Assembly: GCF_017497975.1 (NCBI RefSeq)
Contig: NZ_JAGDEL010000006.1
Location: forward strand, 62,001 to 126,000
Length of the DNA: 64,000 nucleotides
Direction of reading: 5' to 3'
Origin: Metabacillus bambusae
Lineage (GTDB): Bacteria > Bacillota > Bacilli > Bacillales > Bacillaceae
How positions within the stretch are numbered: the first letter of the stretch is position 1; each line of letters begins with the position of its first letter. The notes beneath the pieces are model-generated. The model was not told the DNA's origin. It made no database searches and saw only the letters and a list, made by a program, of their open reading frames with translations. Of the stretch, positions 24,745 to 33,710 are shown in pieces. Both the position numbers and the translations under genes were made by a program.

Positions 24745-26820
24745 CTACATAGTAGCTTTTTCTTTTTTCTCATAAAGCACTGTTAAGCTAATTAATGTGA
24801 CCAAAATCGTTGCTCCCATATCTGATAAGATCGCAATCCAAAGTGTTAAGAGCCCTGGAATCGTTAATAGTAAAGCAATCAGTTTTAACCCGAGCGCTAA
24901 CGTAATGTTTAATTTAATAATTGAATTAACTTTTTTAGCAGATCGAATCGCTGATGGTAACTTCCCTAGATGATCTTGCATCAAAACGATATCAGCTGTT
25001 TCAATTGCACTATCTGTCCCTTTCCCCATTGCAATTCCGAGATCAGCGGTAGCAAGTGCTGGTGCATCATTTATTCCATCACCAACCATCGCAACCTTTT
25101 CATTTTTCGAGAGCTCTTTTATTTTTGCTACTTTTTCATCTGGTAATAGACTAGCGAAAAACGAAGTTAGACCTACCTTTTTCGCAACCTTATCCGCTGT
25201 TTTTTCATGATCACCAGTTAACATAATCGTATTATTAATACCTGCACTATGAAGATTCGCTATTACAGCTGCACTTTCTTCACGAACCTGATCAGAGATT
25301 CCCATGATGCCGAGAACGTTTGATTCATTTGCTAAGATCACTAATGTCATTCCTGACTCTTTAAAGTCTATAAGATCCTGTTTGACTTTTTCTGTAATTT
25401 TAAGATGGTTTACATGGGATTCATTTCCTAAATAATAAGTAACACCCTTCATTTTTGCGATGATTCCACTACCAGATACTGTTGATATTTCATCAGGCTC
25501 ATCTAAGGGTAATCCTTCTGCTTCCCGTATAACCGCTTTGGCGATTGGATGTGATGATGACTTCTCAATCGATGCAGCAATTTGTAAAAAAGTTGGATCG
25601 TACGCCACAAGATCTTCTACATATGGCTCCCCTTTTGTCAGCGTACCAGTTTTATCAAAAGCAATCGTTGTAATCTTTCCTAATTGCTCTAAAAATACCC
25701 CACCTTTAATAAGGATTCCATTTCGGGCATTTTTTGTAATACCTGAAACAATCGCAATCGGTGACGATAACACTAATGCACAAGGACAGCCTACGATTAA
25801 GACCGCTAAGCCTTGGTAAAACCAATCCCCCCAGCTACCGTTGAATAATAGTGGTGGAAGTACCATGACAATAACAGAGATTACCATAATTAATGGTGTA
25901 TAGTATTTCGCAAATTTATTAATAAATAATTCAGTTGGAGTTTTCGTTTCTTGTGCTTCCTCAACAAGATGAAGAATTTTTGCTAATGAAGAGTCCTCAT
26001 ACGCTTTCGTAATTTTGACTTTAAGAACACCTTCATTATTTATACTTCCCCCATAAACTGGTTCATCAATTGCCTTTTCGACTGGCATTGATTCCCCAGT
26101 AATTGCCGCTTCATTAACAGAGCTTTTCCCTTCGATCACAATTCCATCAGAAGGTATTTTTTCACCAGCACGAACTAAGACAATTTGATTTACCTCCAAA
26201 GATGCAATCTTTACAATTCTTTCATGACCATTTTCGAGGATCGTTGCCTCTTTCGGAGCAATCTCTAGAAGCTTTTCCATCGATTTTCTAGCTTTTTGCA
26301 TTCCAAGACCTTCTAAATATTCATTAAGTCCAAAGAGTATCGCAACAAGTGCTCCTTCCTTCCACTCACCAATACTAAGAGCACCGATAAGAGCAATAGT
26401 CATGAGCGTTTCGATATTGAATTTTAACTTTAGTAAGTTTTTCAAGCCTTTAAAAAATGTTTGGTATCCACTTAATGCTGTCGCAGCTAGAAATAATCCA
26501 ATTGCCACATATTCATTGATCCATTGTTCAGTAATAAAAGCAGCGATATAGAAAAATACTGAAATAGATAAAAGTGCGATCCAGTTTACACCCGTATGAT
26601 GCTCATGATTGTGACCTTCTTCTTCAACGTTTTCAATATATGCTCCATCTGATGATAAAATCTTATTCACTTTTTTCATGTCAATTGTACTGGCTAATTT
26701 AAGTTTTCCAGTATTATAGCTTAAAGACGCTGTTTCCCCTGAAGGTAACTTGTTGATTTCCTCCTGTAATTCTCTTGTACAATTGGCACATGTTAAACCC
26801 TTTACTTTATATTCGTTCAT
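24745..26820 (-). CDS. cadA: Heavy-metal P1B-type ATPase (Zn/Cd exporter)
   Basis: A 691-residue membrane ATPase that exports Zn2+, Cd2+ or similar ions. An N-terminal metal-binding HMA domain carries GLTCANC (8-14) and a His-rich linker (EEGHNHEHHTG, ~67-77). Eight membrane helices surround the intramembranous CPC motif (VGCPCALVLSSP), and the soluble domains show TGES (AAITGESMPVEK), DKTGTLTKG (phosphorylated Asp), HP (SSHPIAK) and MVGDGINDAPAL. CPC plus the TM8 region (ILSDMGATILVTLI) suggests Zn/Cd rather than Cu specificity. It is 23 bp after czrA, in one operon, and should be repressed by CzrA. Confidence 0.93.
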   Translation of the reverse strand: MNEYKVKGLTCANCTRELQEEINKLPSGETASLSYNTGKLKLASTIDMKKVNKILSSDGAYIENVEEEGHNHEHHTGVNWIALLSISVFFYIAAFITEQWINEYVAIGLFLAATALSGYQTFFKGLKNLLKLKFNIETLMTIALIGALSIGEWKEGALVAILFGLNEYLEGLGMQKARKSMEKLLEIAPKEATILENGHERIVKIASLEVNQIVLVRAGEKIPSDGIVIEGKSSVNEAAITGESMPVEKAIDEPVYGGSINNEGVLKVKITKAYEDSSLAKILHLVEEAQETKTPTELFINKFAKYYTPLIMVISVIVMVLPPLLFNGSWGDWFYQGLAVLIVGCPCALVLSSPIAIVSGITKNARNGILIKGGVFLEQLGKITTIAFDKTGTLTKGEPYVEDLVAYDPTFLQIAASIEKSSSHPIAKAVIREAEGLPLDEPDEISTVSGSGIIAKMKGVTYYLGNESHVNHLKITEKVKQDLIDFKESGMTLVILANESNVLGIMGISDQVREESAAVIANLHSAGINNTIMLTGDHEKTADKVAKKVGLTSFFASLLPDEKVAKIKELSKNEKVAMVGDGINDAPALATADLGIAMGKGTDSAIETADIVLMQDHLGKLPSAIRSAKKVNSIIKLNITLALGLKLIALLLTIPGLLTLWIAILSDMGATILVTLISLTVLYEKKEKATM

Positions 26821-26843
26821 TTTTCTTCACTCCATATAAAAGC

Positions 26844-27170
26844 TTAATGATGCTGTGCATGATGAATTGTTTGCTGTAATACATTCATCACATGATCGTC
26901 ATCGGGTGAATAATATAATGTTGTCCCTTCTCTTCGATACTTAACCAAACGTAAATTTTTCAAAAATCTAAGCTGGTGTGAAACAGTTGATTGCATTAGT
27001 GAAAGCTTTTCAGCTATTTCATTCACGGAATGCTCCTGATGTGATAATAAGTGTAAAATTCGAATCCTAGTTGGATCACCTAATGCTTTAAATGTTTGTG
27101 AGACGATAAAAAGTGTTTCTTCATCAAGCTGTTCTGTTTGATCTTTTTCATTATTTAATGCTTCATCCAT
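26844..27170 (-). CDS. czrA: Zn/Co-responsive repressor CzrA (ArsR/SmtB family)
   Basis: A 108-residue winged-helix repressor of the ArsR/SmtB class. The DNA-recognition region is [19 protein letters not shown]. The alpha-5 metal site is intact: Asp91-x-His93 and His104-x-x-His107 ([19 protein letters not shown]), the arrangement of CzrA. The N-terminal CadC-type cysteines are absent. Zn or Co binding releases it from DNA. It precedes cadA in the same operon and has an operator palindrome just upstream, so it represses itself and cadA. The start follows an AAGAGGGTG site. Confidence 0.92.
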   Translation of the reverse strand: MDEALNNEKDQTEQLDEETLFIVSQTFKALGDPTRIRILHLLSHQEHSVNEIAEKLSLMQSTVSHQLRFLKNLRLVKYRREGTTLYYSPDDDHVMNVLQQTIHHAQHH

Positions 27171-27204
27171 TAATTAACACCCTCTTTGTGATAGTATATA
27201 TCAA

Positions 27205-27226
27205 AATATGAGTATATGTTCATATT
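27205..27226 (-). promoter_or_regulatory. Candidate CzrA operator
   Basis: The imperfect palindrome AATATGA-x-TATA-x-TCATATT (22 bp) resembles ArsR/CzrA operators with ATGA..TCAT half-sites. It is 35 bp upstream of czrA and overlaps the promoter region. Confidence 0.75.
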
Positions 27227-27241
27227 ATCTGATTTTATCAT

Positions 27242-27277
27242 AAAAAAAATATTGGCTATTGTCAATCTTAGCCAATA
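27242..27277 (-). terminator. Terminator of the ZIP transporter gene
   Basis: ATTGGCTA/TAGCCAAT stem (27251-27276) followed by eight T on the minus strand; the transporter stop codon lies inside the first arm. Confidence 0.85.
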
Positions 27278-27966
27278 ATTAATAGCAATCCTGCGATAAA
27301 TATCCCTATCAATACGCTGAGCCAATGGAGGGATTGATATCCTTTTTTTAATGATGGTAAAAACAACTCAAAAATGGCAACATATCCAATCGTGCTACTA
27401 GCCACACCAAGTAACACACCTAAAAAATGACTATTACGAATTGGAAAAATACTACCGATAAGAGTAAAGCCGTATAAGCTTAAACTTAAAAACACGAGTG
27501 AAACAAATAAGTGACGTAGTTTTAGAGAAGAGGCAAAATAGATCATCATTAATGTCATACCCTCTGGAATATGATGAAAAACAACTAAATGAAATAAATG
27601 TCCATCATGATCAACATGATTTCCCAAAGCTAATCCAGATGGAACATTATGTAAGGTAATCGCTAAAATAAGAAAGTAAAACGATGCTGTCTTATCTCTT
27701 CCTCGATGGTGAGAATCATTATGCATAAATTTATCAATCATCACCATCAGAAGCAATCCTACTATTATACCGAGAAACACAGATACAGTCTTATATTCTG
27801 AAAAACTGTGTGGAATTAATTCTAAAAACAGAACTCCACATAACACGCCTGCACAAAGGGATAAAATATAGTCGATTTTTACCTTTAACCATTTAGAGAT
27901 GAAAATCGACAGACAGGCCCCTGTTAACAGAGAGAAAAATACAGAAAAACATAATGAAACTCCCAC
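27268..27966 (-). CDS. ZIP-family metal transporter
   Basis: A 232-residue membrane protein with eight predicted helices. Family signatures are HNVPSGLALG in TM4 and VVFHHIPEGM in TM5, which carry the metal-binding His/Asn/Glu of ZIP proteins; a short His-rich loop (HNDSHHRGRD, ~82-91) lies between helices 3 and 4. It would move Zn2+ or another divalent ion into the cytoplasm. It is next to czrA-cadA but on its own transcript, ended by a terminator. Influx beside an efflux operon suggests zinc homeostasis, but its regulation is not visible. GGAGGGG precedes the ATG. Confidence 0.85.
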   Translation of the reverse strand: MGVSLCFSVFFSLLTGACLSIFISKWLKVKIDYILSLCAGVLCGVLFLELIPHSFSEYKTVSVFLGIIVGLLLMVMIDKFMHNDSHHRGRDKTASFYFLILAITLHNVPSGLALGNHVDHDGHLFHLVVFHHIPEGMTLMMIYFASSLKLRHLFVSLVFLSLSLYGFTLIGSIFPIRNSHFLGVLLGVASSTIGYVAIFELFLPSLKKGYQSLHWLSVLIGIFIAGLLLIIG

Positions 27967-28106
27967 AGTTTCCCCTCCAAAACTCTGTATATACTCTTAG
28001 ATAACTATAACTAGTTCTATGTTTACCGCGCTTTGTTTAGTACAAGTTAATCGTGGGATTACTACCAAAAGTTCTTCATATGAACTAATTCATGAGACAC
28101 CATAGT

Positions 28107-28153
28107 CGAATAAAATTATAAAAGCTGTGAAAGAAAATAGTCGACAACAGCTT
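28107..28153 (-). terminator. Terminator of the helicase gene
   Basis: AAAAGCTGT and ACAGCTTTT arms (minus strand) separated by ~18 nt, followed by TATAATTTT. The left arm overlaps the last codons at 28116. Confidence 0.65.
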
Positions 28154-30350
28154 TTGAGGTAATGCGAGCAGCTACGTATGGAGGTCTAACGTAAACAGTT
28201 GCTTCGACAGGTAGACCTAACCATAACTTCTCTTGATCAATGATAATGAACGGAAATGAGACAGAATGCATAATAACCTTATCAACTTTTACGTTCTCTA
28301 TTTTTTCAGATGTCATAGAAGTTAGTAATACTTTGTCATTTCTGTTGTTTAAAATGGTCTCCCACTCTTTTGTTAACTCGTTCCCAGATGGCAAGCCTAT
28401 AAAAATCGATTTCCTCGCTTGATGAATATCTTCAATCATTAAGTCTAGTTTCTTTGCATGTATCCAAGTTAATTTAGGATGTTGATTTTTTATCCAAGCA
28501 CCTACTTGATGTGGTAGGATTTGCTGCTCATGTTTAAACTGATGGTCAACGAGCTTGCGGATCGTTTTCGTACGATAAACATTGGATTGTATAAAATGAT
28601 GATCACAAATATGAATGAATTTTCCTCTTGTCCTTGTAATCGCAACATTGATAAGCCGTTCACTATCTTTGCCAACTAACAGCATTCCCGGTCGATCCTG
28701 AGGATAACTATCAACGGTATCAAACAACATTACATCACGTTCACTGCCTTGAAAACGATGAACAGTCGCTGAAATGATGTCTGCGTCTTGAAGCTCAGTT
28801 AAATAGAGGTCTGATAATAAGGTCTCCATCAAAATTGCCTGAGCTCGATAAGGTGTTACATACCCTATTGACCTAGATCCAGCTAAGTAGGATTCATGAA
28901 TAAGCTGAAAGGACAAGAGTAATTGCCATAGATTAAACCTCGAGTTCGACGATTTTTCACGGAGACAATGACTTCCTGTAAAACTACTATCTAAAAGAAC
29001 AGAAGCACGATTTGGAAACGGAGCTCTTTCTAAAATTGCATGTCTCGAGGTTTTTACACTTTCATGATCACCTACTAGAGAATCATATATATATTGATTC
29101 GTAAACGAAGAAATATCAGGGTGCATTCGTCTTTGTTCTTTTAAAAGAAACAAGTGCGGATGTGATTTTTTTCCATTATCAAGCCAATCAACGACCCCGG
29201 CCTTATGAAATATATCCTCCCTTAACCACTCATCCACTAGCGGACTTCTTGCTGCTGCAATTGGCGGAAGCTGTTTAAAATCACCGCAAATAATAACACG
29301 AGTACCTAATGATGCAGCAAAGCCCACCTGTGGAACATATGCCATACTTGCTTCGTCAACAATGACAAGATCGTAGTCCTTTTCATATATGGTCGGATCA
29401 TTTGCTGCCTTTGAAAGTGTTGTTCCAATAATATCGGCATCTTTAACAAATTGGATTTCCTTTTGGCGTATTTTCTCTAAAACATTGGTAAGTTTTCCTT
29501 CAATCTCCAATAAACGCTCAGAGTCGCGTCTGCTAAAAGATCGCCCTAGATCATGTTTTATTAATCTGCGCTCCTCTTGCAAACTTAGTTTTTGCTTTGC
29601 TAAGTCTGGATTTCGTTTTGTAATAAGTTCAGTAGTTGTAAGAGAAGATTCTGAAGCGATAGTAGACTGTGATCCATACCGTAACAAATCTCCTTCACGA
29701 AACCGACCTTTTTTATCGATGAAACGTGCAATTTCAGTCATTAACACATCTACTGCCTGATTACTTTGTGAAAGAATAAGAACACGATTCCCTTTAAAAT
29801 ATTTATTTGCCGCTACTCTTCCAAGTGTATAGGTCTTACCTGTTCCAGGGGGCCCCCAAACAAAAGTTACCGGATTATATTTACTTCTTAACACCAGCTC
29901 ATGAACATTTGATTTTATTTTATCGGTTGGATGTTTAGCTTCATTAGAAGGGTTCATCAATCTTTTTATCCGAGCTCGTTTACGTTTACTTTCATTAATT
30001 TCATCAAGGCGATCATGTAACTGGTCTAAAAGCTCCCAAGGGTCATGTAGGAGAAATAATTCGTTAAGATCATTTCCTAACGATTGTTCTAGAGAAACGA
30101 TCACACTATTCCCCTCTGAAGAGAGGATACGGCCACTTATTGTTAATTTCCCAGATTCCATTCTTATCGTTGACCCAACTGGAATTCGGATAGGAGAAGA
30201 CGTATCGAAATAATACGTAAATGTCCCATCATTCGTCATTAACTCCCCATTTTTCACGTAATATTTAGTGCTTCCATATGTTTTTAAGTGCATGATCTCA
30301 GCTCTTAAAGCTTTCTGCCATGTCTTTATATAAAAATTCGTTGAACGCAT
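28116..30350 (-). CDS. Upf1-like superfamily 1 helicase, degenerate PLD-like tail
   Basis: A 744-residue DNA/RNA helicase. Walker A is GPPGTGKT at 166-173, motif II is VIVDEAS, motif III GDFKQLPPI, motif IV/V region QRRMHPDI and TVHRFQGSERDV, and motif VI VAITRTRGKF, i.e. the SF1B (Upf1/SMUBP-2) type. The first 150 residues form a beta-rich and charged region. The last ~170 residues (KKLDLMIEDIHQARKSIFIG.., FPFIIIDQEKLWLG) look like a phospholipase-D-like fold lacking the HKD residues. GAGGAAG precedes the ATG. It is monocistronic, flanked by a dispersed repeat. Its cellular job is unknown. Confidence 0.87.
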   Translation of the reverse strand: MRSTNFYIKTWQKALRAEIMHLKTYGSTKYYVKNGELMTNDGTFTYYFDTSSPIRIPVGSTIRMESGKLTISGRILSSEGNSVIVSLEQSLGNDLNELFLLHDPWELLDQLHDRLDEINESKRKRARIKRLMNPSNEAKHPTDKIKSNVHELVLRSKYNPVTFVWGPPGTGKTYTLGRVAANKYFKGNRVLILSQSNQAVDVLMTEIARFIDKKGRFREGDLLRYGSQSTIASESSLTTTELITKRNPDLAKQKLSLQEERRLIKHDLGRSFSRRDSERLLEIEGKLTNVLEKIRQKEIQFVKDADIIGTTLSKAANDPTIYEKDYDLVIVDEASMAYVPQVGFAASLGTRVIICGDFKQLPPIAAARSPLVDEWLREDIFHKAGVVDWLDNGKKSHPHLFLLKEQRRMHPDISSFTNQYIYDSLVGDHESVKTSRHAILERAPFPNRASVLLDSSFTGSHCLREKSSNSRFNLWQLLLSFQLIHESYLAGSRSIGYVTPYRAQAILMETLLSDLYLTELQDADIISATVHRFQGSERDVMLFDTVDSYPQDRPGMLLVGKDSERLINVAITRTRGKFIHICDHHFIQSNVYRTKTIRKLVDHQFKHEQQILPHQVGAWIKNQHPKLTWIHAKKLDLMIEDIHQARKSIFIGLPSGNELTKEWETILNNRNDKVLLTSMTSEKIENVKVDKVIMHSVSFPFIIIDQEKLWLGLPVEATVYVRPPYVAARITSKAVVDYFLSQLL

Positions 30351-30484
30351 GTTGTCAGCTTCCTCTTTTAATTATAAAACACTGTTTTAATCTCTTTATT
30401 AGTATCGACACATACTATACCATCTTACTAACTGAAAAACTATTTTACTTTGCCCAAATATTTATTTATTCAAGTCTTTTTTCA

Positions 30485-30705
30485 AGGCTCTTTTCTAAGA
30501 GATTGTTACTTTTAAAACAAAAACTTATTTGGTTGATTGGAACGGATTGCGAGACTCCTGCGGGAACAGCGGAACAGGTGAGACTCGGCAGGCGTTTACG
30601 CCGAGGAGGCACACCGCCCGCCCCGCGGAAAGCGAGCATCTCTCGCTGCAATCAACCACACCGCATTACTTGGTAATTAGCAACAAAGTTTGGCTAGTCA
30701 GCCTT
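30485..30705 (+). repeat. GC-rich dispersed repeat, family 1, copy B
   Basis: It shares long stretches with copy A, including AGGCTCTTTTCTAAGAGATT, the core GCGAGACTCCTGCGGGAACA, CCGCGGAAAGCGAGCATC and AGCAACAAAGTTTGGC..GTCAGCCTT. It fills most of the 30351-30773 gap between the helicase and leuA. Confidence 0.85.
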
Positions 30706-30716
30706 TTTCAAACACA

Positions 30717-30752
30717 CAAAAAAGGCTGACTCAAGACAAGCGTCAGACCCTC
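30717..30752 (-). terminator. Terminator of leuA
   Basis: GGTCTGAC and GTCAGCC arms with an 11-nt loop, followed by six T on the minus strand. It is ~25 nt past the leuA stop and touches the repeat's end. Confidence 0.7.
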
Positions 30753-30773
30753 TTGATTCAACCTCTTTTTTAC

Positions 30774-32477
30774 TTATTTGTTTGTCACAGAAAAATCCAT
30801 TTCAATTGGGAGACTTACACTCTCAGTCATTTTATTAACGGCACTAAACAAAGCTTTTACAGAAGAGGTCATAATATCCATATCAACCCCACAGCCCCAA
30901 TAAACAGTACCGTCTAGAGCGGTAATCCCTACGTAAGAAACAGCGTTTGATCCCGAGCCTATTTCTTGAGCATGCTCCTTATAGACCAAATCTGTATATT
31001 TAATACCAAGCTTGGTTTGTAGTGCGTTACTGATTGCATCTAGTCTTCCGTTCCCTTCGCCAGCAACCTCTTCAAGCTCACCATTTATTTTGATCGCTAC
31101 GATGGTTTGGTAATCATCATGCTTAGTAAATTGGTAATTGACAAACTCGACAGGTGCTTTGATATTGACATATTCCTTTTGGAAAATGTCATAAATTTCA
31201 TTAGGCAAAAGCTCTTTTTGCTGATGATCTGATACATTTTTAACAATGTACCCGAAGTTTTCACGCATTTTTGCTGGTAAATCAAGGCCATATTGTTGCT
31301 CAAGAAGATAACCGATTCCACCTTTACCAGATTGACTGTTAATCCGGATGACATCTCCTTCATACTCTCTACCAATATCATTTGGATCAATTAACAAATA
31401 AGGAACCGTCCAATGCTCGCATTCGTTTTCCTCACGCCACTTCATTCCTTTAGCTATTGCATCTTGATGTGAGCCTGAAAATGCAGCAAATACAAGTTTA
31501 CCACCGTATGGCTGTCTTTCATAAACCTTCATTTTAGTCATACGTTCATACACAGCAATGATTTCTTGGATATTTTCGAAATTTAATTCCGGATTCACTC
31601 CATGTGAAAACATATTTAGAGCAAGAGTTACAATGTCTACATTCCCTGTTCTTTCTCCATTTCCAAATAATGTTCCCTCGATTCTTTGTCCACCGGCTAG
31701 CATTCCTAATTCCGCATCCGCAATACCGCTTCCTCTATCATTATGTGGGTGAAGTGATAAGATAACATTGTCTCTATACTTCATATGATCACTCATGTAT
31801 TCTATCTGACTTGCATAAACGTGTGGCATTGACATTGAAACAGTAGCTGGCAAATTGATTATTACCTTATTTTCAGCGGTCGGCTGCCAAACATCAAGAA
31901 CCTGATTGCATATCTCAAGCGCAAATTCCACCTCAGTGCCTGTAAAGCTTTCAGGTGAATATTGGAACTTAAAGTTCCCTTCCGTTTCAGAAGCATATTT
32001 CTGAAGAAGTTTTGCACCAGTAACAGCAATGTCGATAATTTCTTCTTTAGATTTTTTAAATACTTGTTGACGCTGAGACACAGAGGTTGAATTGTATAAG
32101 TGTACAACTGCTTGCTTTGCACCTTGAAGTGATTCAAACGTTTTCTTGATAATATGTTCTCTAGACTGAGTCAAAACTTGAATGGTCACATCATCCGGAA
32201 TCAAATCCTCTTCAATCAATGTTCGTAAAAAAGCATATTCTGTTTCAGATGCTGCTGGAAAGCCAACTTCAATTTCCTTGAAACCTATTTTTACAAGCAA
32301 TTGAAAAAATTCTAACTTCTCCTCTAGTGTCATTGGAACAACCAATGCCTGATTTCCATCCCTAAGATCAACACTACACCACATTGGAGCCTCAGATATA
32401 TACTCTTTTTGAGCCCATTTCATGCTTGGCTCTGGCGGCATAAAGTAACCTCTAGCATACTTTTTATAATTTTCCAT
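30774..32477 (-). CDS. leuA: 2-isopropylmalate synthase (long LeuA type)
   Basis: A 567-residue enzyme for the first committed step of leucine biosynthesis, condensing acetyl-CoA with 2-oxoisovalerate. It has the DRE-TIM barrel motif DLRDGNQALV (~38-47), HPHNDRG (metal-binding HxH) and GNGERTGNVD, and an ~140-residue C-terminal leucine-binding domain. The length and the ENYKKYARGYFMPPEPSMKW start mark the long (LeuA2, actinobacterial-like) form, whereas B. subtilis LeuA is ~518 residues. GGAAGGGTGG precedes ATG 32477. It is not followed by leuBCD and has a leucine T-box leader of its own. Confidence 0.92.
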   Translation of the reverse strand: MENYKKYARGYFMPPEPSMKWAQKEYISEAPMWCSVDLRDGNQALVVPMTLEEKLEFFQLLVKIGFKEIEVGFPAASETEYAFLRTLIEEDLIPDDVTIQVLTQSREHIIKKTFESLQGAKQAVVHLYNSTSVSQRQQVFKKSKEEIIDIAVTGAKLLQKYASETEGNFKFQYSPESFTGTEVEFALEICNQVLDVWQPTAENKVIINLPATVSMSMPHVYASQIEYMSDHMKYRDNVILSLHPHNDRGSGIADAELGMLAGGQRIEGTLFGNGERTGNVDIVTLALNMFSHGVNPELNFENIQEIIAVYERMTKMKVYERQPYGGKLVFAAFSGSHQDAIAKGMKWREENECEHWTVPYLLIDPNDIGREYEGDVIRINSQSGKGGIGYLLEQQYGLDLPAKMRENFGYIVKNVSDHQQKELLPNEIYDIFQKEYVNIKAPVEFVNYQFTKHDDYQTIVAIKINGELEEVAGEGNGRLDAISNALQTKLGIKYTDLVYKEHAQEIGSGSNAVSYVGITALDGTVYWGCGVDMDIMTSSVKALFSAVNKMTESVSLPIEMDFSVTNK

Positions 32478-32534
32478 TTTTTAAGTCCACCCTTCCATTT
32501 ATCATACATATTTTTATTTAGATACATTAGAACG

Positions 32535-32575
32535 CAAAAAAGCCTTTCATCTCTAAATTAAAAGAGACGAAAGAC
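32535..32575 (-). terminator. T-box-controlled terminator
   Basis: CTTTCATCTCT (32544-32554) pairs with AGAGACGAAAG (32563-32573), then a T-run on the minus strand. The 5' arm overlaps the region able to pair with the T-box sequence (antiterminator). Confidence 0.85.
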
Positions 32576-32822
32576 TGTTAAGATCTCACGCGGTACCACT
32601 CTAATTCATACCAAATTGGTATGCACTCAGACAGATAATGGTTATATTAAACCTATATCCTCCTACTATAACGGTTAGGCTCCGTCTCCACCTACTCTTA
32701 ACTATTTCAGCGAGCTACTTCAAGGTGAGTTCGGATTTTGTCTACGACTGTTTTGCACCAACCAACAGTTCTCTGTACGCGTTTAAAACCCTACTATTCC
32801 TCTTCAATGTATTTAATATTTA
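32535..32822 (-). promoter_or_regulatory. Leucine T-box riboswitch leader of leuA
   Basis: The minus strand carries the T-box AGAGTGGTACCGCG (32602-32589) and, further 5', the specifier loop GAA-CTC-ACC with Leu codon CTC at 32729-32727, preceded by an AGAGA-type stem I and GGTTGGTGCAAAACAG. Uncharged leucine tRNA binding would favour antitermination and expression of leuA. It accounts for nearly all of the 32478-32921 gap. Confidence 0.92.
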
Positions 32823-32826
32823 GAAT

Positions 32827-32855
32827 ATTATATCAAAGGAAATTTAGGTTATCAA
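32827..32855 (-). promoter_or_regulatory. Sigma-A promoter of the leuA leader
   Basis: TTGATA at 32855-32850, a 17-nt spacer and TATAAT at 32832-32827, directly upstream of the T-box leader. Confidence 0.85.
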
Positions 32856-32921
32856 GTTAATTCTTTAAAAAAATAGTCGAACAACATACATTATAAATTT
32901 CCAAGTGTAAACTTTTAATGA

Positions 32922-33707
32922 TCACGACCCAGTCGACCGATAATGTCTAACTCCATATTGCCATATGAGTAAACAAGGAAGGATAAAAATGATTCCAGCA
33001 ATTGGAGACATCATATGTAGGAGTGTGTTTCCTTGATTTTTATCAAGAATGTAGAGCAACGGCAAGTAATTGACACATCCAAACGGGATTATAAATGTAA
33101 AGAATTTAGAAACCCATTTATGATAGATATTTAACGGGTATTGGGCCATCTCTCTTCCACCATCTGTAAATATATTTACCACTTCGAGACCTTGGATTGT
33201 CCAAAAGCACATTGTAGCAGCAAGTATGAAAATCCCAGTAAAAATACATACACCGCTGACAATCATAAGTAAGAGGGTAATTACTTTAAAAAAGTTCCAT
33301 TCTATGGAAAGATTACTTAATGCCCATCCCAAAACAAATAAACTTTGGAGTAGCCTTCCAAATCTCGTAAACTCAAATTTTGATCCTAACACTTGAATGA
33401 AGGTGCTTCTTGGACGGACAAGCAGTCGATCAAACTCACCCTCCTTTACAAGACTAGAGAATGAGTCAAACCCACGAGCAAAACATTCACTTATAGCAAA
33501 TGCCATATGTATAACCGCAAAACAAAGTGCTACTTCAAAAAAACTCCAGCCTTTAATTTGCCCGAAGCGTTCAAATAAAAAATACAAACCGGCAAAGACA
33601 GTGAATGGAATAAAGAATTGTCCGATCGATAAGAGCCAAAAAGATGTTCGATATTCCATTTGTGATTTAAATAAAATTCTAAGATATTTGAAATAAATAC
33701 TCACCAA
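32922..33707 (-). CDS. ABC-2 type exporter permease (DUF990-like), second subunit
   Basis: A 261-residue membrane protein with about six helices, of the DUF990/ABC2_membrane_6 family. Typical segments are KSQMEYRTSFW at the start, ECFARGFDSFSSLVKEGEFDRLLVRP in the first cytoplasmic loop and FTFIIPFGCVNYLPL. The pair of permeases and one ATPase resembles drug/viologen exporters (DrrB-like) of Gram-positives. The start is at 33707, 4 bp after the preceding permease stop at 33711, so it is the last gene of a three-gene operon. Confidence 0.85.
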   Translation of the reverse strand: MVSIYFKYLRILFKSQMEYRTSFWLLSIGQFFIPFTVFAGLYFLFERFGQIKGWSFFEVALCFAVIHMAFAISECFARGFDSFSSLVKEGEFDRLLVRPRSTFIQVLGSKFEFTRFGRLLQSLFVLGWALSNLSIEWNFFKVITLLLMIVSGVCIFTGIFILAATMCFWTIQGLEVVNIFTDGGREMAQYPLNIYHKWVSKFFTFIIPFGCVNYLPLLYILDKNQGNTLLHMMSPIAGIIFILPCLLIWQYGVRHYRSTGS

Positions 33708-33710
33708 GAA

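Noticed and set aside
30485-30705. GC-rich region as possible rRNA or tRNA fragment
   Set aside because: It matches the repeat copies at 22921 and 55774 and shows no rRNA/tRNA signatures.
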